A stretch of DNA of 64,000 nucleotides from assembly GCF_000766145.1 (NCBI RefSeq), contig NZ_JNFB01000003.1, forward strand, positions 1 through 64,000, read 5' to 3'. A program made the position numbers and the translations under genes. Positions 28,374 to 35,716 of this stretch are shown here, in pieces. The stretch is from Paenilisteria newyorkensis. Lineage in GTDB: Bacteria > Bacillota > Bacilli > Lactobacillales > Listeriaceae. Position 1 is the stretch's first letter. The number at the start of each line of letters is the position of its first letter. A model generated the notes under the pieces. It saw nothing but the letters and a program-made list of their open reading frames with translations, did no database searches and was not told where the DNA came from.

Positions 28374-29567
28374 CTAGATTTGTTTTGTATCTTCGTATTC
28401 TTGTTTTATATCGACTAATAGCGCTTCGTTCGTGTAGAGTTCTAAAGCGGTTAGCGCGAGCAGTTTGGCGCCTTTGATTAAGGCCTTGTCTCCAGCAGCG
28501 GATCTTGCGGCTTCGCGGAATTCAACGGTATGCCCAACGAGGTCACTGGAACCAATTTTGATATAAGGGTGGATGGTTGGGATAACTTGGCTAATGTTTC
28601 CTGCATCTGTGGAACCAATGCCGCGACTATCGGTAATTAGCGGTTCGTCTAGTTGCTCCGCGATACGTGCGAACAGGCGATTGAACTGTTTATTAATCAG
28701 GAAATCATCGACGCCATTCTGGATATTCGTCACTTTAAACGTTGTACCAGTTTGAATCGCAGCACCTTCTGCGACTTGAATGACGCGCTTCGTGATATCA
28801 TCGAGACGGCGACGTTTGTCAGCGCGCGTGAAAAAACGGGCACGGGCGTAATCTGGAACGATATTCGGCGCTTGACCACCATCCAAAATAATGCCGTGAA
28901 TGCGCACATCGGAGGTCACGTGTTGACGTAAAGCATTGACGCCGTTATAAAATTGGATAAGGCCGTCCAGTGCGTTAATGCCATCTTCTGGGTTAGCCGC
29001 GGAATGGGCTGGTTTCCCGAAGAACTCGAATTCTAAAACGTCCACGGCAAGCGATGGTGTCGTTAACGCGGAGTCGCTGGATGGATGAATCATGAGCGCG
29101 GCATCAATACCTTGGAGGAGATTATGCTTCACAAAGCTTCCTTTCGCACTGCCATTTGGTCCACCTTCTTCGGCTGGCGTTCCAAGTACGACTACTTCCC
29201 CACCCGTTTCCTCGATTACTTCGGCGAGTGCGATGGCTGCGGCAACGCTCGTTGTGCCAATGATGTTGTGCCCGCATGCATGTCCAAGCCCTGGTAGCGC
29301 GTCATATTCCGCTAAAAAGGCAACTGTAGCGCCTGGCTTCTCTGCTTTTTTACGAGCGAGGAAAGCGGTTTTGTGGCCTGCTACGTCTAATTCCACGGTG
29401 AAACCAGCTTTTTCAAGGATGGTCGCCAGTTTTTCGCTTGCGTAGAATTCTTCGTTGCCGATTTCTGGGTGGTCGTGAATATCGTGACTTACTTCAATAT
29501 AGAAGTCTTGATGCGCGTCAATATTTGTTTCAATGGCCTCAGACCATGTCAGTTTTGCTTGTACCAT
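28374..29567 (-). CDS. M20-family amidohydrolase in the methionine operon
   Basis: Metal-dependent amidohydrolase/aminoacylase (397 aa) of peptidase family M20D. The catalytic zinc motifs AEYDALPGLGHACGHN and PAEEGGPNGSAKGSF are visible, followed by a dimerisation domain (FGKPAHSAANPEDGINALDG) and a C-terminal STDAGNISQVIP segment. The ATG at 29567 has GGAGG eight nucleotides upstream. It is the last gene of the SAM-riboswitch operon metN-metI-metQ, 24 nt after metQ. This suggests it releases methionine or a sulfur amino acid from an N-acyl or peptide form taken up by the transporter. Confidence 0.88.
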   Translation of the reverse strand: MVQAKLTWSEAIETNIDAHQDFYIEVSHDIHDHPEIGNEEFYASEKLATILEKAGFTVELDVAGHKTAFLARKKAEKPGATVAFLAEYDALPGLGHACGHNIIGTTSVAAAIALAEVIEETGGEVVVLGTPAEEGGPNGSAKGSFVKHNLLQGIDAALMIHPSSDSALTTPSLAVDVLEFEFFGKPAHSAANPEDGINALDGLIQFYNGVNALRQHVTSDVRIHGIILDGGQAPNIVPDYARARFFTRADKRRRLDDITKRVIQVAEGAAIQTGTTFKVTNIQNGVDDFLINKQFNRLFARIAEQLDEPLITDSRGIGSTDAGNISQVIPTIHPYIKIGSSDLVGHTVEFREAARSAAGDKALIKGAKLLALTALELYTNEALLVDIKQEYEDTKQI

Positions 29568-29591
29568 GTGCAACGCCTCCGTATTTCGAAT

Positions 29592-30446
29592 TTATTTTTT
29601 TGACCACGTTTCTTTATACGTTTCTAGCTCATCAAGCGGGATAAATGCTGGGATGGAGCTACCTTTATATGTTTTTTCGATAAATTTCTTCATGTCATCG
29701 GAGTGGTAAATTTCCACAATTTTTTTCAAAGCTTCGCGATCTGTGTCCCCTTTTCGAACGGCAATAATGTTAATATAAGGTTTCGCCGTATCTGACTCTA
29801 GGAAAATCGAGTCTTTCAGCGGGTTCAGTTTCGCCTCAACAGCCACACCGTTATTGATTGTTGCCGCATCCACATCGTCTAGCGCGCGCGGAATTTGACC
29901 AGCTACCATTGGCTTAATATCGAGCTTTTTCGGATTTTCTTTGATTGCTTCTGGTGACCCGTTCCCATCAAAATCATCAACCAACGTGATAAGTCCCGCC
30001 TCTTGCAGCAAAAGCAAAGCACGGCCGTAGTTCGTAATATCATCAGGAACAGCGATAGTAGCGCCATTTTTAATATCCTTAATGTCTTTCACTTTGTTCG
30101 AATAAACGCCCATTGGAGCAATGACCGTCGAAGCAAGCGGTACAAGATCTAGCTTATTTTCTTTAATAAAAGAATCGAAATAGGCAACCGTTTGAAAAGC
30201 ATTCGCATCCAAGTCCCCGTCAGCAAGCGCGCGGTTCGGCAAGACATAGTCACTAAATTCTTTCAATTCGATATTAATACCATCCTTCTCAGCAATCCGC
30301 TTAATTTCAGGCCAAGTCCGATCCCCAGCACTCACACCAATCACCAAATTCTTCTCGTCCCCCTGCGCCTTCTCATCTGAACCACCACAAGCCGTAGCAA
30401 CAACAGCCAACAATACCAACGTCAAAACTAAAACCAACTTCTTCAT
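29592..30446 (-). CDS. metQ: Methionine ABC transporter substrate-binding lipoprotein
   Basis: NlpA/MetQ-family receptor (284 aa), lipid-anchored after the signal peptide ending VVATACGG. The characteristic LVIGVSAGDRTWPEIK and YFDSFIKENKLDLVP segments are present. GGGGAG lies eight nucleotides before the chosen ATG; 16 upstream codons are non-coding. It captures D/L-methionine outside the cell for MetNI. Unusually, about 210 nt holding repeat A1 separate it from metI, although it is in the same riboswitch-controlled unit. Confidence 0.93.
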   Translation of the reverse strand: MKKLVLVLTLVLLAVVATACGGSDEKAQGDEKNLVIGVSAGDRTWPEIKRIAEKDGINIELKEFSDYVLPNRALADGDLDANAFQTVAYFDSFIKENKLDLVPLASTVIAPMGVYSNKVKDIKDIKNGATIAVPDDITNYGRALLLLQEAGLITLVDDFDGNGSPEAIKENPKKLDIKPMVAGQIPRALDDVDAATINNGVAVEAKLNPLKDSIFLESDTAKPYINIIAVRKGDTDREALKKIVEIYHSDDMKKFIEKTYKGSSIPAFIPLDELETYKETWSKK

Positions 30447-30530
30447 CCAAAAAACTCCCCTATTATTTATTATTTTATCTTTTCTTAAAATCATGTTTAA
30501 GTGTCCTTCACGATTGAACCTCCAAACGGA

Positions 30531-30652
30531 GGTGGCGCCGAGAAATGCTTAGATTCTAGGCAAAGCCGAGCAACGGAGTGGAGCGTACGATTTGTACGAG
30601 AACCCCGTAGCACAGGTTTTAACGACGAAGATGAGCGTTTCTCGGCGTCGCC
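30531..30652. repeat. Family A structured repeat, copy A1
   Basis: 122-nt element between metI and metQ. Terminal arms GGTGGCGCCGAGAAA and TTTCTCGGCGTCGCC pair at 13 of 15 positions. Inside are the conserved TGCTTAG-TTCTAGGCAAA and TTTTAACGACGAAGATGAGCG blocks and the core GGAGCGTAC-gattt-GTACGAGA. It ends 5 nt from the metI stop codon and must be transcribed as part of the metNIQ message. Confidence 0.85.
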
Positions 30653-30657
30653 GGCGC

Positions 30658-31308
30658 CTAACGGCGGCGGATTTTGCGAGAAATGAAGTTCCCCAGCGAC
30701 TGGACACTTTGGACAATAACGACCAAAATAATGACTGTAACGAGCATCGTGATATTATCATAACGCTGATACCCATACGTAATCGCCAAGTTTCCAATCC
30801 CGCCTGCACCAACAACTCCTGCCATTGCCGTAGCACCAACGAGACCAATCGTCGCGGTAGTTAGCGTCAGAATCAATGAGCTAAGACCCTCTGGCAACAT
30901 AAATCGCCATATAATTTGCCACGCGTTCGCGCCCATCGCTTGAGCTGCCTCGATAATCCCTTGATCCACCTCTAAAAGCGAGTTTTCAACAAGTCTTGCA
31001 ATGTAAGGTCCTGCGTAGAAAACAAGTGGAACAATCGCGGCTTTCACGCCAATGCTCGAATCGACGATGAAACGCGTCACAGGAATCAATGCGACTAGTA
31101 AAATAATGAATGGCACCGAACGCAAAATGTTGATAATTGGGTTTAAAATATTGAAAATCACTGTATTTTGCAAAATGTGACCTTTTCGCGTTACGACGAG
31201 TAAGACACCGAGTGGTATCCCTATAAGGCAAGCAAATAAGAGTGACCACGTAACCATGTATAGCGTTTCAATAAATGCCGTGCTTAGCTGTTCAGATGTG
31301 ACTTCCAT
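30658..31308 (-). CDS. metI: Methionine ABC transporter permease
   Basis: Five-helix inner-membrane permease (216 aa). The ABC-permease EAA-type loop EAAQAMGANAWQIIWRFMLPEGL is visible at about 130-150, followed by the ATIGLVGATAMAGVVGAGGIGN segment of the MetI family. It overlaps metN by 17 nt. With MetN it imports methionine. The C-terminus ends KIRRR, 5 nt before repeat A1. Confidence 0.95.
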   Translation of the reverse strand: MEVTSEQLSTAFIETLYMVTWSLLFACLIGIPLGVLLVVTRKGHILQNTVIFNILNPIINILRSVPFIILLVALIPVTRFIVDSSIGVKAAIVPLVFYAGPYIARLVENSLLEVDQGIIEAAQAMGANAWQIIWRFMLPEGLSSLILTLTTATIGLVGATAMAGVVGAGGIGNLAITYGYQRYDNITMLVTVIILVVIVQSVQSLGNFISRKIRRR

Positions 31309-32323
31309 GCGCTCCCACCTCCTCTAATTTGACATTTTGCGTCGTTGCGTAAGCGAAGGCTTTTGCGATTTCTTCTGGCTCACCTGTGACTTCCACGATC
31401 ATGTAGCCAAACGCAATCGCCTGAATTTCAGAGATATTCCCACTTAGGACGCTGACATTGACGTCAAATTGTTTGGCAATATTCGAAAGTAGCGGATTTC
31501 CTGATGATTCTCCCACAAATGTGAATTTCCAAACGGTTGCATCGTGATTTTGAATCAGCTTCAGTGCGCTGGCTGGAATATCGTCATTGATTACCGTCTT
31601 GACAAAGTTTTTCGCCGTTTGGCTTTGTGGTTTTGAAAAGATATCGAATACTTTGCCTTCTTCGATAACTTTACCGCCTTCCATCACCGCTACTCGATTG
31701 CAGATTTCGCGTATCACGGACATTTCGTGGGTGATGAGCAGAATCGTGATATTGTATTCTTTATTGATTTTTTGTAACAGTTCGAGAATCGCGCCTGTTG
31801 TCTCTGGATCTAATGCGCTCGTTGCCTCATCGCACAGGAGCACCTCTGGATTTGTTGCGAGTGCACGTGCAATCCCGATACGCTGCTTTTGGCCGCCGGA
31901 TAATTGGTCGGGATAATTCTTTGCTTTATCTGCTAAGCCAACAAAGTCCAACAATTCCAGCACTCGCTTTTCGCGTTCTTTTCGGTTTGTATGTATTAAA
32001 GCTAGCGGTATCGCGATGTTATCGAAGACCGTTTTGGAATTCAATAAGTTAAAATGTTGAAAAATCATGCCAATCTTTTTTCGTTCTGCGCGAAGTTCTT
32101 TGGATTTTAATGTTGTTAAATCGGTTCCTGCCACAGCCACGGAGCCTTTTGTGGGCCGCTCCAGTAGGTTTACCGTGCGAATCAAGGTACTTTTTCCTGC
32201 GCCACTAAAGCCCACTACGCCGAATATGTCGCCTTTTTCGATGGTTAAGCTAACGCCGTCTAACGCGGTAATTTCTTTGCCTCCGCTTTTGAATGTTTTT
32301 GTTACATTTTTGAATTCGATCAT
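31292..32323 (-). CDS. metN: Methionine ABC transporter ATP-binding protein
   Basis: ATPase (343 aa) of the MetNIQ importer. Walker A GFSGAGKST (about 38-46), signature LSGGQKQRIGIARAL, Walker B VLLCDEATSALD and the switch His in LLITHEMSV are all intact. The C-terminal NIL domain (about 260-335) is the regulatory methionine-sensing domain that gives trans-inhibition. First gene after the SAM riboswitch. Confidence 0.96.
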   Translation of the reverse strand: MIEFKNVTKTFKSGGKEITALDGVSLTIEKGDIFGVVGFSGAGKSTLIRTVNLLERPTKGSVAVAGTDLTTLKSKELRAERKKIGMIFQHFNLLNSKTVFDNIAIPLALIHTNRKEREKRVLELLDFVGLADKAKNYPDQLSGGQKQRIGIARALATNPEVLLCDEATSALDPETTGAILELLQKINKEYNITILLITHEMSVIREICNRVAVMEGGKVIEEGKVFDIFSKPQSQTAKNFVKTVINDDIPASALKLIQNHDATVWKFTFVGESSGNPLLSNIAKQFDVNVSVLSGNISEIQAIAFGYMIVEVTGEPEEIAKAFAYATTQNVKLEEVGAHGSHI

Positions 32324-32354
32324 CCTATCACTCCCTTAATTGCCTTACCCACAA

Positions 32355-32393
32355 AAAAATCTCCCCTTAAGTTAATAAGAGGAGATTCTAGTC
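32355..32393 (-). terminator. Riboswitch expression-platform terminator
   Basis: AATCTCCTCTTA / TTAAGGGGAGATT stem followed on the minus strand by TTTTTTTG, between the SAM aptamer and metN. This is the OFF-state terminator. Confidence 0.9.
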
Positions 32394-32452
32394 CAAACAT
32401 CTATGTACCGAATAATTATACAGTCATATGAATGCAGTCTTTGTCGTCTCAC

Positions 32453-32559
32453 CTTATCTACCAAGCAAATGGAATGCTTGTTGGAATTGGCACAGTATCA
32501 ATACATGATCTGTTGCCGAGGTTTCGTAGGGCCAAATCCCTCCACCTCTCTGGATAAAA
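32453..32559 (-). promoter_or_regulatory. SAM-I (S-box) riboswitch aptamer
   Basis: The minus strand shows the S-box consensus: ATCCAGAGAGGTGGAGGGA, then TTTGGCCC-TACGAAACCTCGGCAAC, then a GTGCCAATTCC strand pairing internally, closed by a P1 helix TTATC / GATAA. The terminator at 32355-32393 completes the switch. High SAM would stop transcription of metN-metI-metQ and the M20 gene. Confidence 0.95.
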
Positions 32560-32641
32560 TGTGTAAGTCGTTATTTATTTTTTATAACTATATCGTGTAT
32601 TTCGGATACTGTCAACCACTTTTGGAAAAGTTCTTTGTTTA

Positions 32642-32872
32642 TTAATCGTTTTTTCTGCGCAATTGTTCGAGTTTCGCTGCGATGCGTGCTTTGTTTTCCG
32701 CTGTTGTTTGGGCGTCTAGTGTGATTCTCGTGCCATCGATTAGAACCGAACTGCCTTCGTGAATATTTTTTGGCAGTTTGGTTTGTGGGATTGTCCATAT
32801 TTGCTCATCTGGTTCGAGTAGAAAAACCGCTTTTCCATCCTCGATACGGTCTAAAATCGCTTTTTTGCTCAT
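32642..32872 (-). CDS. DUF3006-family small protein
   Basis: 76-aa soluble protein beginning MSKKAILDRIEDGKAVFLLE and containing WTIPQTKLPKNIHEGSSVLIDG, the typical DUF3006 beta-rich pattern, then a charged C-terminal helix. Function unknown. It follows the MBL/HhH lipoprotein gene by 7 nt. DUF3006 genes commonly accompany this type of ComEC-like hydrolase, so the two probably work together. Confidence 0.85.
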   Translation of the reverse strand: MSKKAILDRIEDGKAVFLLEPDEQIWTIPQTKLPKNIHEGSSVLIDGTRITLDAQTTAENKARIAAKLEQLRRKND

Positions 32873-32879
32873 GGTACAC

Positions 32880-33998
32880 CTACTTTACGGTTGCTTTGCC
32901 TTGTTCTTTGATTTGTCGAACAATGCCGTCGCCTATTCCGTTTATTTTTTTCAATTCGTCAATTGATTTATATGGTCGTTCGGCTATAATTTTGTCTGCT
33001 AAAACGGGGCCAATGCTCGGTAGATATTGCAGTTCTTCTGCGGTTGCTGTGTTAATATTAATTGTATTTGGCATCGGAACCGCCTCGCCTGGTTCTTCTG
33101 TTGTTTGTTTGCCAGTGCTATTTCCAGGTTCCGGTGTGCCGGATTTTTCTGTCGCGACGTGGATTTGTTTGCCATCCGTCTCGATTGTTACCGTTCCTTC
33201 GACATCCGTTCCATACGTTTTGATATCGCGATCCTTGAGCCACTGAATGACTTCGCGGTGCGGGTGCCCGTAGGAATTTCCTTTTTCAGCAGAATACACG
33301 GCGACTTCCGGTTTGACTGCATCTAAAAAGTACGGCTGATTCGATGTTGACGAACCGTGGTGTCCCAAATCGAGAATCTGGGCGTTTAAATCTAGGCCGC
33401 TGTCGACCATTTCTCGTTCGCGTGACTTTTCTGCGTCTCCTGTAAAAATAGCCGCAATATCTTTGTATGTTAGACGAATCGCGATGGAATCGTTGTTAGC
33501 GTTATCCGATAATTTATCCGGACTCAGCACCTGAATCCCAAACGGTCCGAATGTAGCTTTTTCACCGCGTCTTGGCTCCTTATATTTCGCGTCCGAAGCC
33601 AGAGCGGCATCAATCACGCGCTCATAAATCGAGCTATTGAACACGAGTCCATCCATCCAAATTTCTTTCGGCTTATACTGTTTGATGACTTTATCCGCGT
33701 TGCCAATATGATCTGAGTGCGGATGTGTTAAAAGCAACAAATCAATTTTTTCGATATTCGCTTTTTCTAGATATGTCAAAATCCGATTATCGTCATGGCG
33801 GCCAGTATCAATCAGAATCGTTGTGCCATCATCGGCTTGAATAAGCGTGCTATCCCCTTGCCCGACGTCAAAAAAAGTGAATTTCGCGCCGTCTAACGTA
33901 TTTTCGGTAACGCTGGATGTTTGTGTATTATTTGAGCATCCACCAATAAGCATGACTAAAATAATCCCCATGATGCTCCATTTTGCTAATTTCTTCAA
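32880..33998 (-). CDS. ComEC-like MBL-fold lipoprotein with C-terminal HhH domain
   Basis: Extracytoplasmic lipoprotein (372 aa; signal peptide ending LIGGC). It has a metallo-beta-lactamase domain (about 38-285) like the nuclease part of ComEC: FFDVGQGDSTLIQ, LLTHPHSDHIGNAD, FTGDAEKSRE and LGHHGSSTSN. After a Pro/Thr/Glu linker comes a ComEA-like helix-hairpin-helix domain (about 310-370, ININTATAEELQYLPSIGPVLADKI). The combination suggests a surface DNA-binding hydrolase. It is co-transcribed with the DUF3006 gene. Confidence 0.9.
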   Translation of the reverse strand: MKKLAKWSIMGIILVMLIGGCSNNTQTSSVTENTLDGAKFTFFDVGQGDSTLIQADDGTTILIDTGRHDDNRILTYLEKANIEKIDLLLLTHPHSDHIGNADKVIKQYKPKEIWMDGLVFNSSIYERVIDAALASDAKYKEPRRGEKATFGPFGIQVLSPDKLSDNANNDSIAIRLTYKDIAAIFTGDAEKSREREMVDSGLDLNAQILDLGHHGSSTSNQPYFLDAVKPEVAVYSAEKGNSYGHPHREVIQWLKDRDIKTYGTDVEGTVTIETDGKQIHVATEKSGTPEPGNSTGKQTTEEPGEAVPMPNTININTATAEELQYLPSIGPVLADKIIAERPYKSIDELKKINGIGDGIVRQIKEQGKATVK

Positions 33999-34086
33999 AA
34001 TCTCAACTCCCTAATTCTCTTCCCCTTAGAATAGCAGAATCGCTTCTTGGAGTAAAGAGTTGCCGGAAAAGTTGGGAGATTTACAC

Positions 34087-34115
34087 CAAATAAAACGAGC
34101 CCTATAAAGGACTCG
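34087..34115 (-). terminator. Terminator beyond repeat A2
   Basis: CGAGTCCTTTATAGGGCTCG stem followed by TTTTATTT on the minus strand. The only gene it can serve is the HesB-like gene, from which it is separated by repeat A2. Confidence 0.65.
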
Positions 34116-34157
34116 CCAAAATTTCGAAAAACCACTTCACATGATTTCCTACCAAAC

Positions 34158-34283
34158 CTCAGCGGATCGACAAATGCTTAGTTTCTAGGCAAAAGCACTG
34201 TTCCAGTGCGGAGCGTACTAAAGTACGTGAGCGCTGAAACAGTGCTTTTAACGACGAAAATGAGCGTTTGTCGATCCGCTGAG
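34158..34283. repeat. Family A structured repeat, copy A2
   Basis: 126-nt element with perfect 17-bp terminal inverted repeats (CTCAGCGGATCGACAAA / TTTGTCGATCCGCTGAG). Inside are AAAAGCACTGTT / AACAGTGCTTTT, a CAGTGC / GCGCTG helix and the core GGAGCGTAC-taaa-GTACGTGAG. The best-folded copy. It ends 4 nt from the stop codon of the HesB-like gene and lies before that gene's terminator. Confidence 0.9.
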
Positions 34284-34287
34284 AGAT

Positions 34288-34590
34288 TTATTTTACTTTC
34301 TCGAAAAATTTGAAGGTTACTTCTTCGCTTTTTGGATTGTAATCAATGATCCAGTCATGATCTTTAAAGTACCAGTAATCATGATCTTCTACGTAGAATA
34401 AAATATCGCCGATTTTGTGTTGCAATGCCATTTCCGTGGGTTTTTCAGATACTAATCCGATTGAAAAACCAGGATGTAGGGAACTGTTGGAGCCACCATA
34501 TTTTGCGAATAATCTAATTCCATTTCCATCGGCCGTGTTAAACTCATTTCTAAACCAGTGTTGTGCTTGATCGCTTACTTCGATTTGCAT
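34288..34590 (-). CDS. HesB/YneR-like protein
   Basis: Small protein (100 aa) of the HesB/IscA-like superfamily, YneR type: FNTADGNGIRLFAKYGGSNSSLHPGFSIGL followed by an acidic, aromatic C-terminal half (YVEDHDYWYFKDHDWIIDY). It lacks the cysteines of true A-type Fe-S carriers, so an Fe-S function is doubtful. The ATG at 34590 is the best spaced (8 nt) from AGGAG; two in-frame starts lie just upstream. The transcript continues through repeat A2. Confidence 0.8.
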   Translation of the reverse strand: MQIEVSDQAQHWFRNEFNTADGNGIRLFAKYGGSNSSLHPGFSIGLVSEKPTEMALQHKIGDILFYVEDHDYWYFKDHDWIIDYNPKSEEVTFKFFEKVK

Positions 34591-34826
34591 TGTCATCACT
34601 CCTCTTCCCTATTTCGATTACTGCAAGGATAGCAGATATCTACTCACTTCGCATGTATTTTGCTTACAACTAGATAACTGTATGTACCACTTTTTTTGAA
34701 AAGTTAAACTTCTTTTTTGATAAAAGCTTAAAATATAATTTAATACCTCAGTATGATTGATAGCTAAACACGACAAAAAATCGCCAAACCTATTATGCCA
34801 GGTAAGACGAAAATTTTGCTTTAAAC
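34591..34826. other. Intergenic DNA upstream of the HesB-like gene
   Basis: About 236 nt of AT-rich sequence containing the promoter region of the HesB-like gene and, at 34761-34826, a degenerate copy of the sequence that flanks B1 (TCGCC...GGTAAGACGA, TTTGCTTTA). No gene is seen. Confidence 0.5.
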
Positions 34827-35050
34827 AAATCGAGCGAAAGCGTTTGTATTCAGGGAGTTTGGTGGAACGAGGATGTATCACATCCTTGTTTTAAATATCT
34901 AGAAGGAACGCCTATTCTCGATGCTTATAGGTATAACTCATTTCGAACAGCCGGGAAGGATTACATGCTCGCTTCGCTCTCATGCATATTGGGGCTGTAG
35001 CTCATTTCATTTCGAACAGCCCCAACAATACGAGCGCTTGTCGCCGATTT
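34827..35050. repeat. Family B structured repeat, copy B2
   Basis: 224-nt element with the same ends as B1 (AAATCGAGCGAAAGCG ... CGAGCGCTTGTCGCCGATTT). It contains ATCCTTGTTTTAAATAT, CGCCTATTCTCGATGC and the GGGGCTGT / ACAGCCCC hairpin in common with B1, plus a partly duplicated hairpin half (CATTTCGAACAGCC). The core GGAGCGTAC hairpin is missing. It ends 14 nt from the dps stop codon. Confidence 0.85.
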
Positions 35051-35064
35051 ATCTGGGATATAAT

Positions 35065-35538
35065 CTATTTCTCTAGAGGTCCTTTTCCTAGGAAGGCTTT
35101 GAACATCCAGATATGTTTGTCAATCGATGCTTTGAAGCCGATGAGCATGTCTTGTGTCACGTCGTCGCCTTCTTTTCCTGTTAGTTCGATGCCTTGTTGG
35201 TATTCGTCACGTAATAATTCTAACGTGCCAACAAGATCTGCCATGAACTGCTCGATTGTTTTTGGTTTTGTGTATGGTGCTTCTTCTACGCTTGCGTTTT
35301 CTGAAAACTCTTTTAGGGTGGAGAATGGTGCGCCACCGATTGCTAGTAAGCGTTCTGCCACTTCATCCATTTGTTCGCCGAATTCGCTGTAAAGGTCATC
35401 CATTTTTTCGTGCAGTGTGAAGAAATTGTGCCCGCGCATGAACCAGTGGATTTGGTGAATTTTCACCGTAAATACGTTTAAGTTCGCCACCTGATGGTTT
35501 AAAAATTCTTTTGTGTCTACTGAATTGATTGTTTTCAT
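35065..35538 (-). CDS. Dps/Fri-type ferritin-like protein
   Basis: Iron-storage, DNA-protection protein (157 aa) that forms a 12-mer and oxidises Fe(II) with H2O2. Ferroxidase ligands are visible in KIHQIHWFMRGHNFFTLHEKMDDLYSEFGEQMDEVAERL. The length and sequence match Listeria Fri. GGAGG precedes the ATG, and two tandem PerR/Fur-like boxes lie upstream, consistent with peroxide and iron control. Monocistronic; its 3' end runs into repeat B2. Confidence 0.95.
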   Translation of the reverse strand: MKTINSVDTKEFLNHQVANLNVFTVKIHQIHWFMRGHNFFTLHEKMDDLYSEFGEQMDEVAERLLAIGGAPFSTLKEFSENASVEEAPYTKPKTIEQFMADLVGTLELLRDEYQQGIELTGKEGDDVTQDMLIGFKASIDKHIWMFKAFLGKGPLEK

Positions 35539-35557
35539 TTATAATTCTCCTCCTTAT

Positions 35558-35589
35558 TTATAATAACTATTATCTAATAACAATTATAA
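35558..35589. promoter_or_regulatory. Tandem PerR/Fur-like boxes upstream of dps
   Basis: TTATAATAACTATTA (35558-35572) and, on the other strand, TTATAATTGTTATTA (35575-35589) each match the PerR consensus TTATAATNATTATAA at about 12 of 14 positions. They lie 20-51 nt before the dps start. Confidence 0.7.
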
Positions 35590-35665
35590 ACTAGTTTTAC
35601 CGATTTGTCCAATCGTGTTATGCCTCACAATCACTTGTACCACTATGCGTCATTTTAAAACATGG

Positions 35666-35694
35666 TTGACATCTTCTTATTTTGTAACTACAAT
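35666..35694 (+). promoter_or_regulatory. Promoter of the Rrf2 regulator
   Basis: A perfect TTGACA (35666-35671), 17-nt spacer and TACAAT (35689-35694), 23 nt upstream of the ATG. Confidence 0.85.
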
Positions 35695-35702
35695 GGTTAC
35701 AA
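35682..35702. promoter_or_regulatory. Palindromic operator over the Rrf2 promoter
   Basis: TTGTAAC-TACAATG-GTTACAA is a perfect 7-7-7 inverted repeat centred on the -10 box, ideal for autorepression by the Rrf2 protein. Confidence 0.75.
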
Positions 35703-35716
35703 AGGAGTTGGTTTGG

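Noticed and set aside
30501-30686. CRISPR or tandem repeat suspicion from recurring 20-30 nt blocks
   Set aside because: Blocks recur at dispersed loci, not at regular spacing, and are parts of long inverted repeats. No array or cas gene is in the window.
32403-32645. Plus-strand 80-codon frame upstream of metN
   Set aside because: It lies across the SAM riboswitch on the opposite strand and has no protein-like features.
34618-34881. Minus-strand 87-codon frame sharing the peptide EYKRFRSICLK with a frame at 39923-40162
   Set aside because: The shared peptide is simply the translation of the common left arm of repeats B2 and B3. It is a nucleotide repeat, not a protein family.
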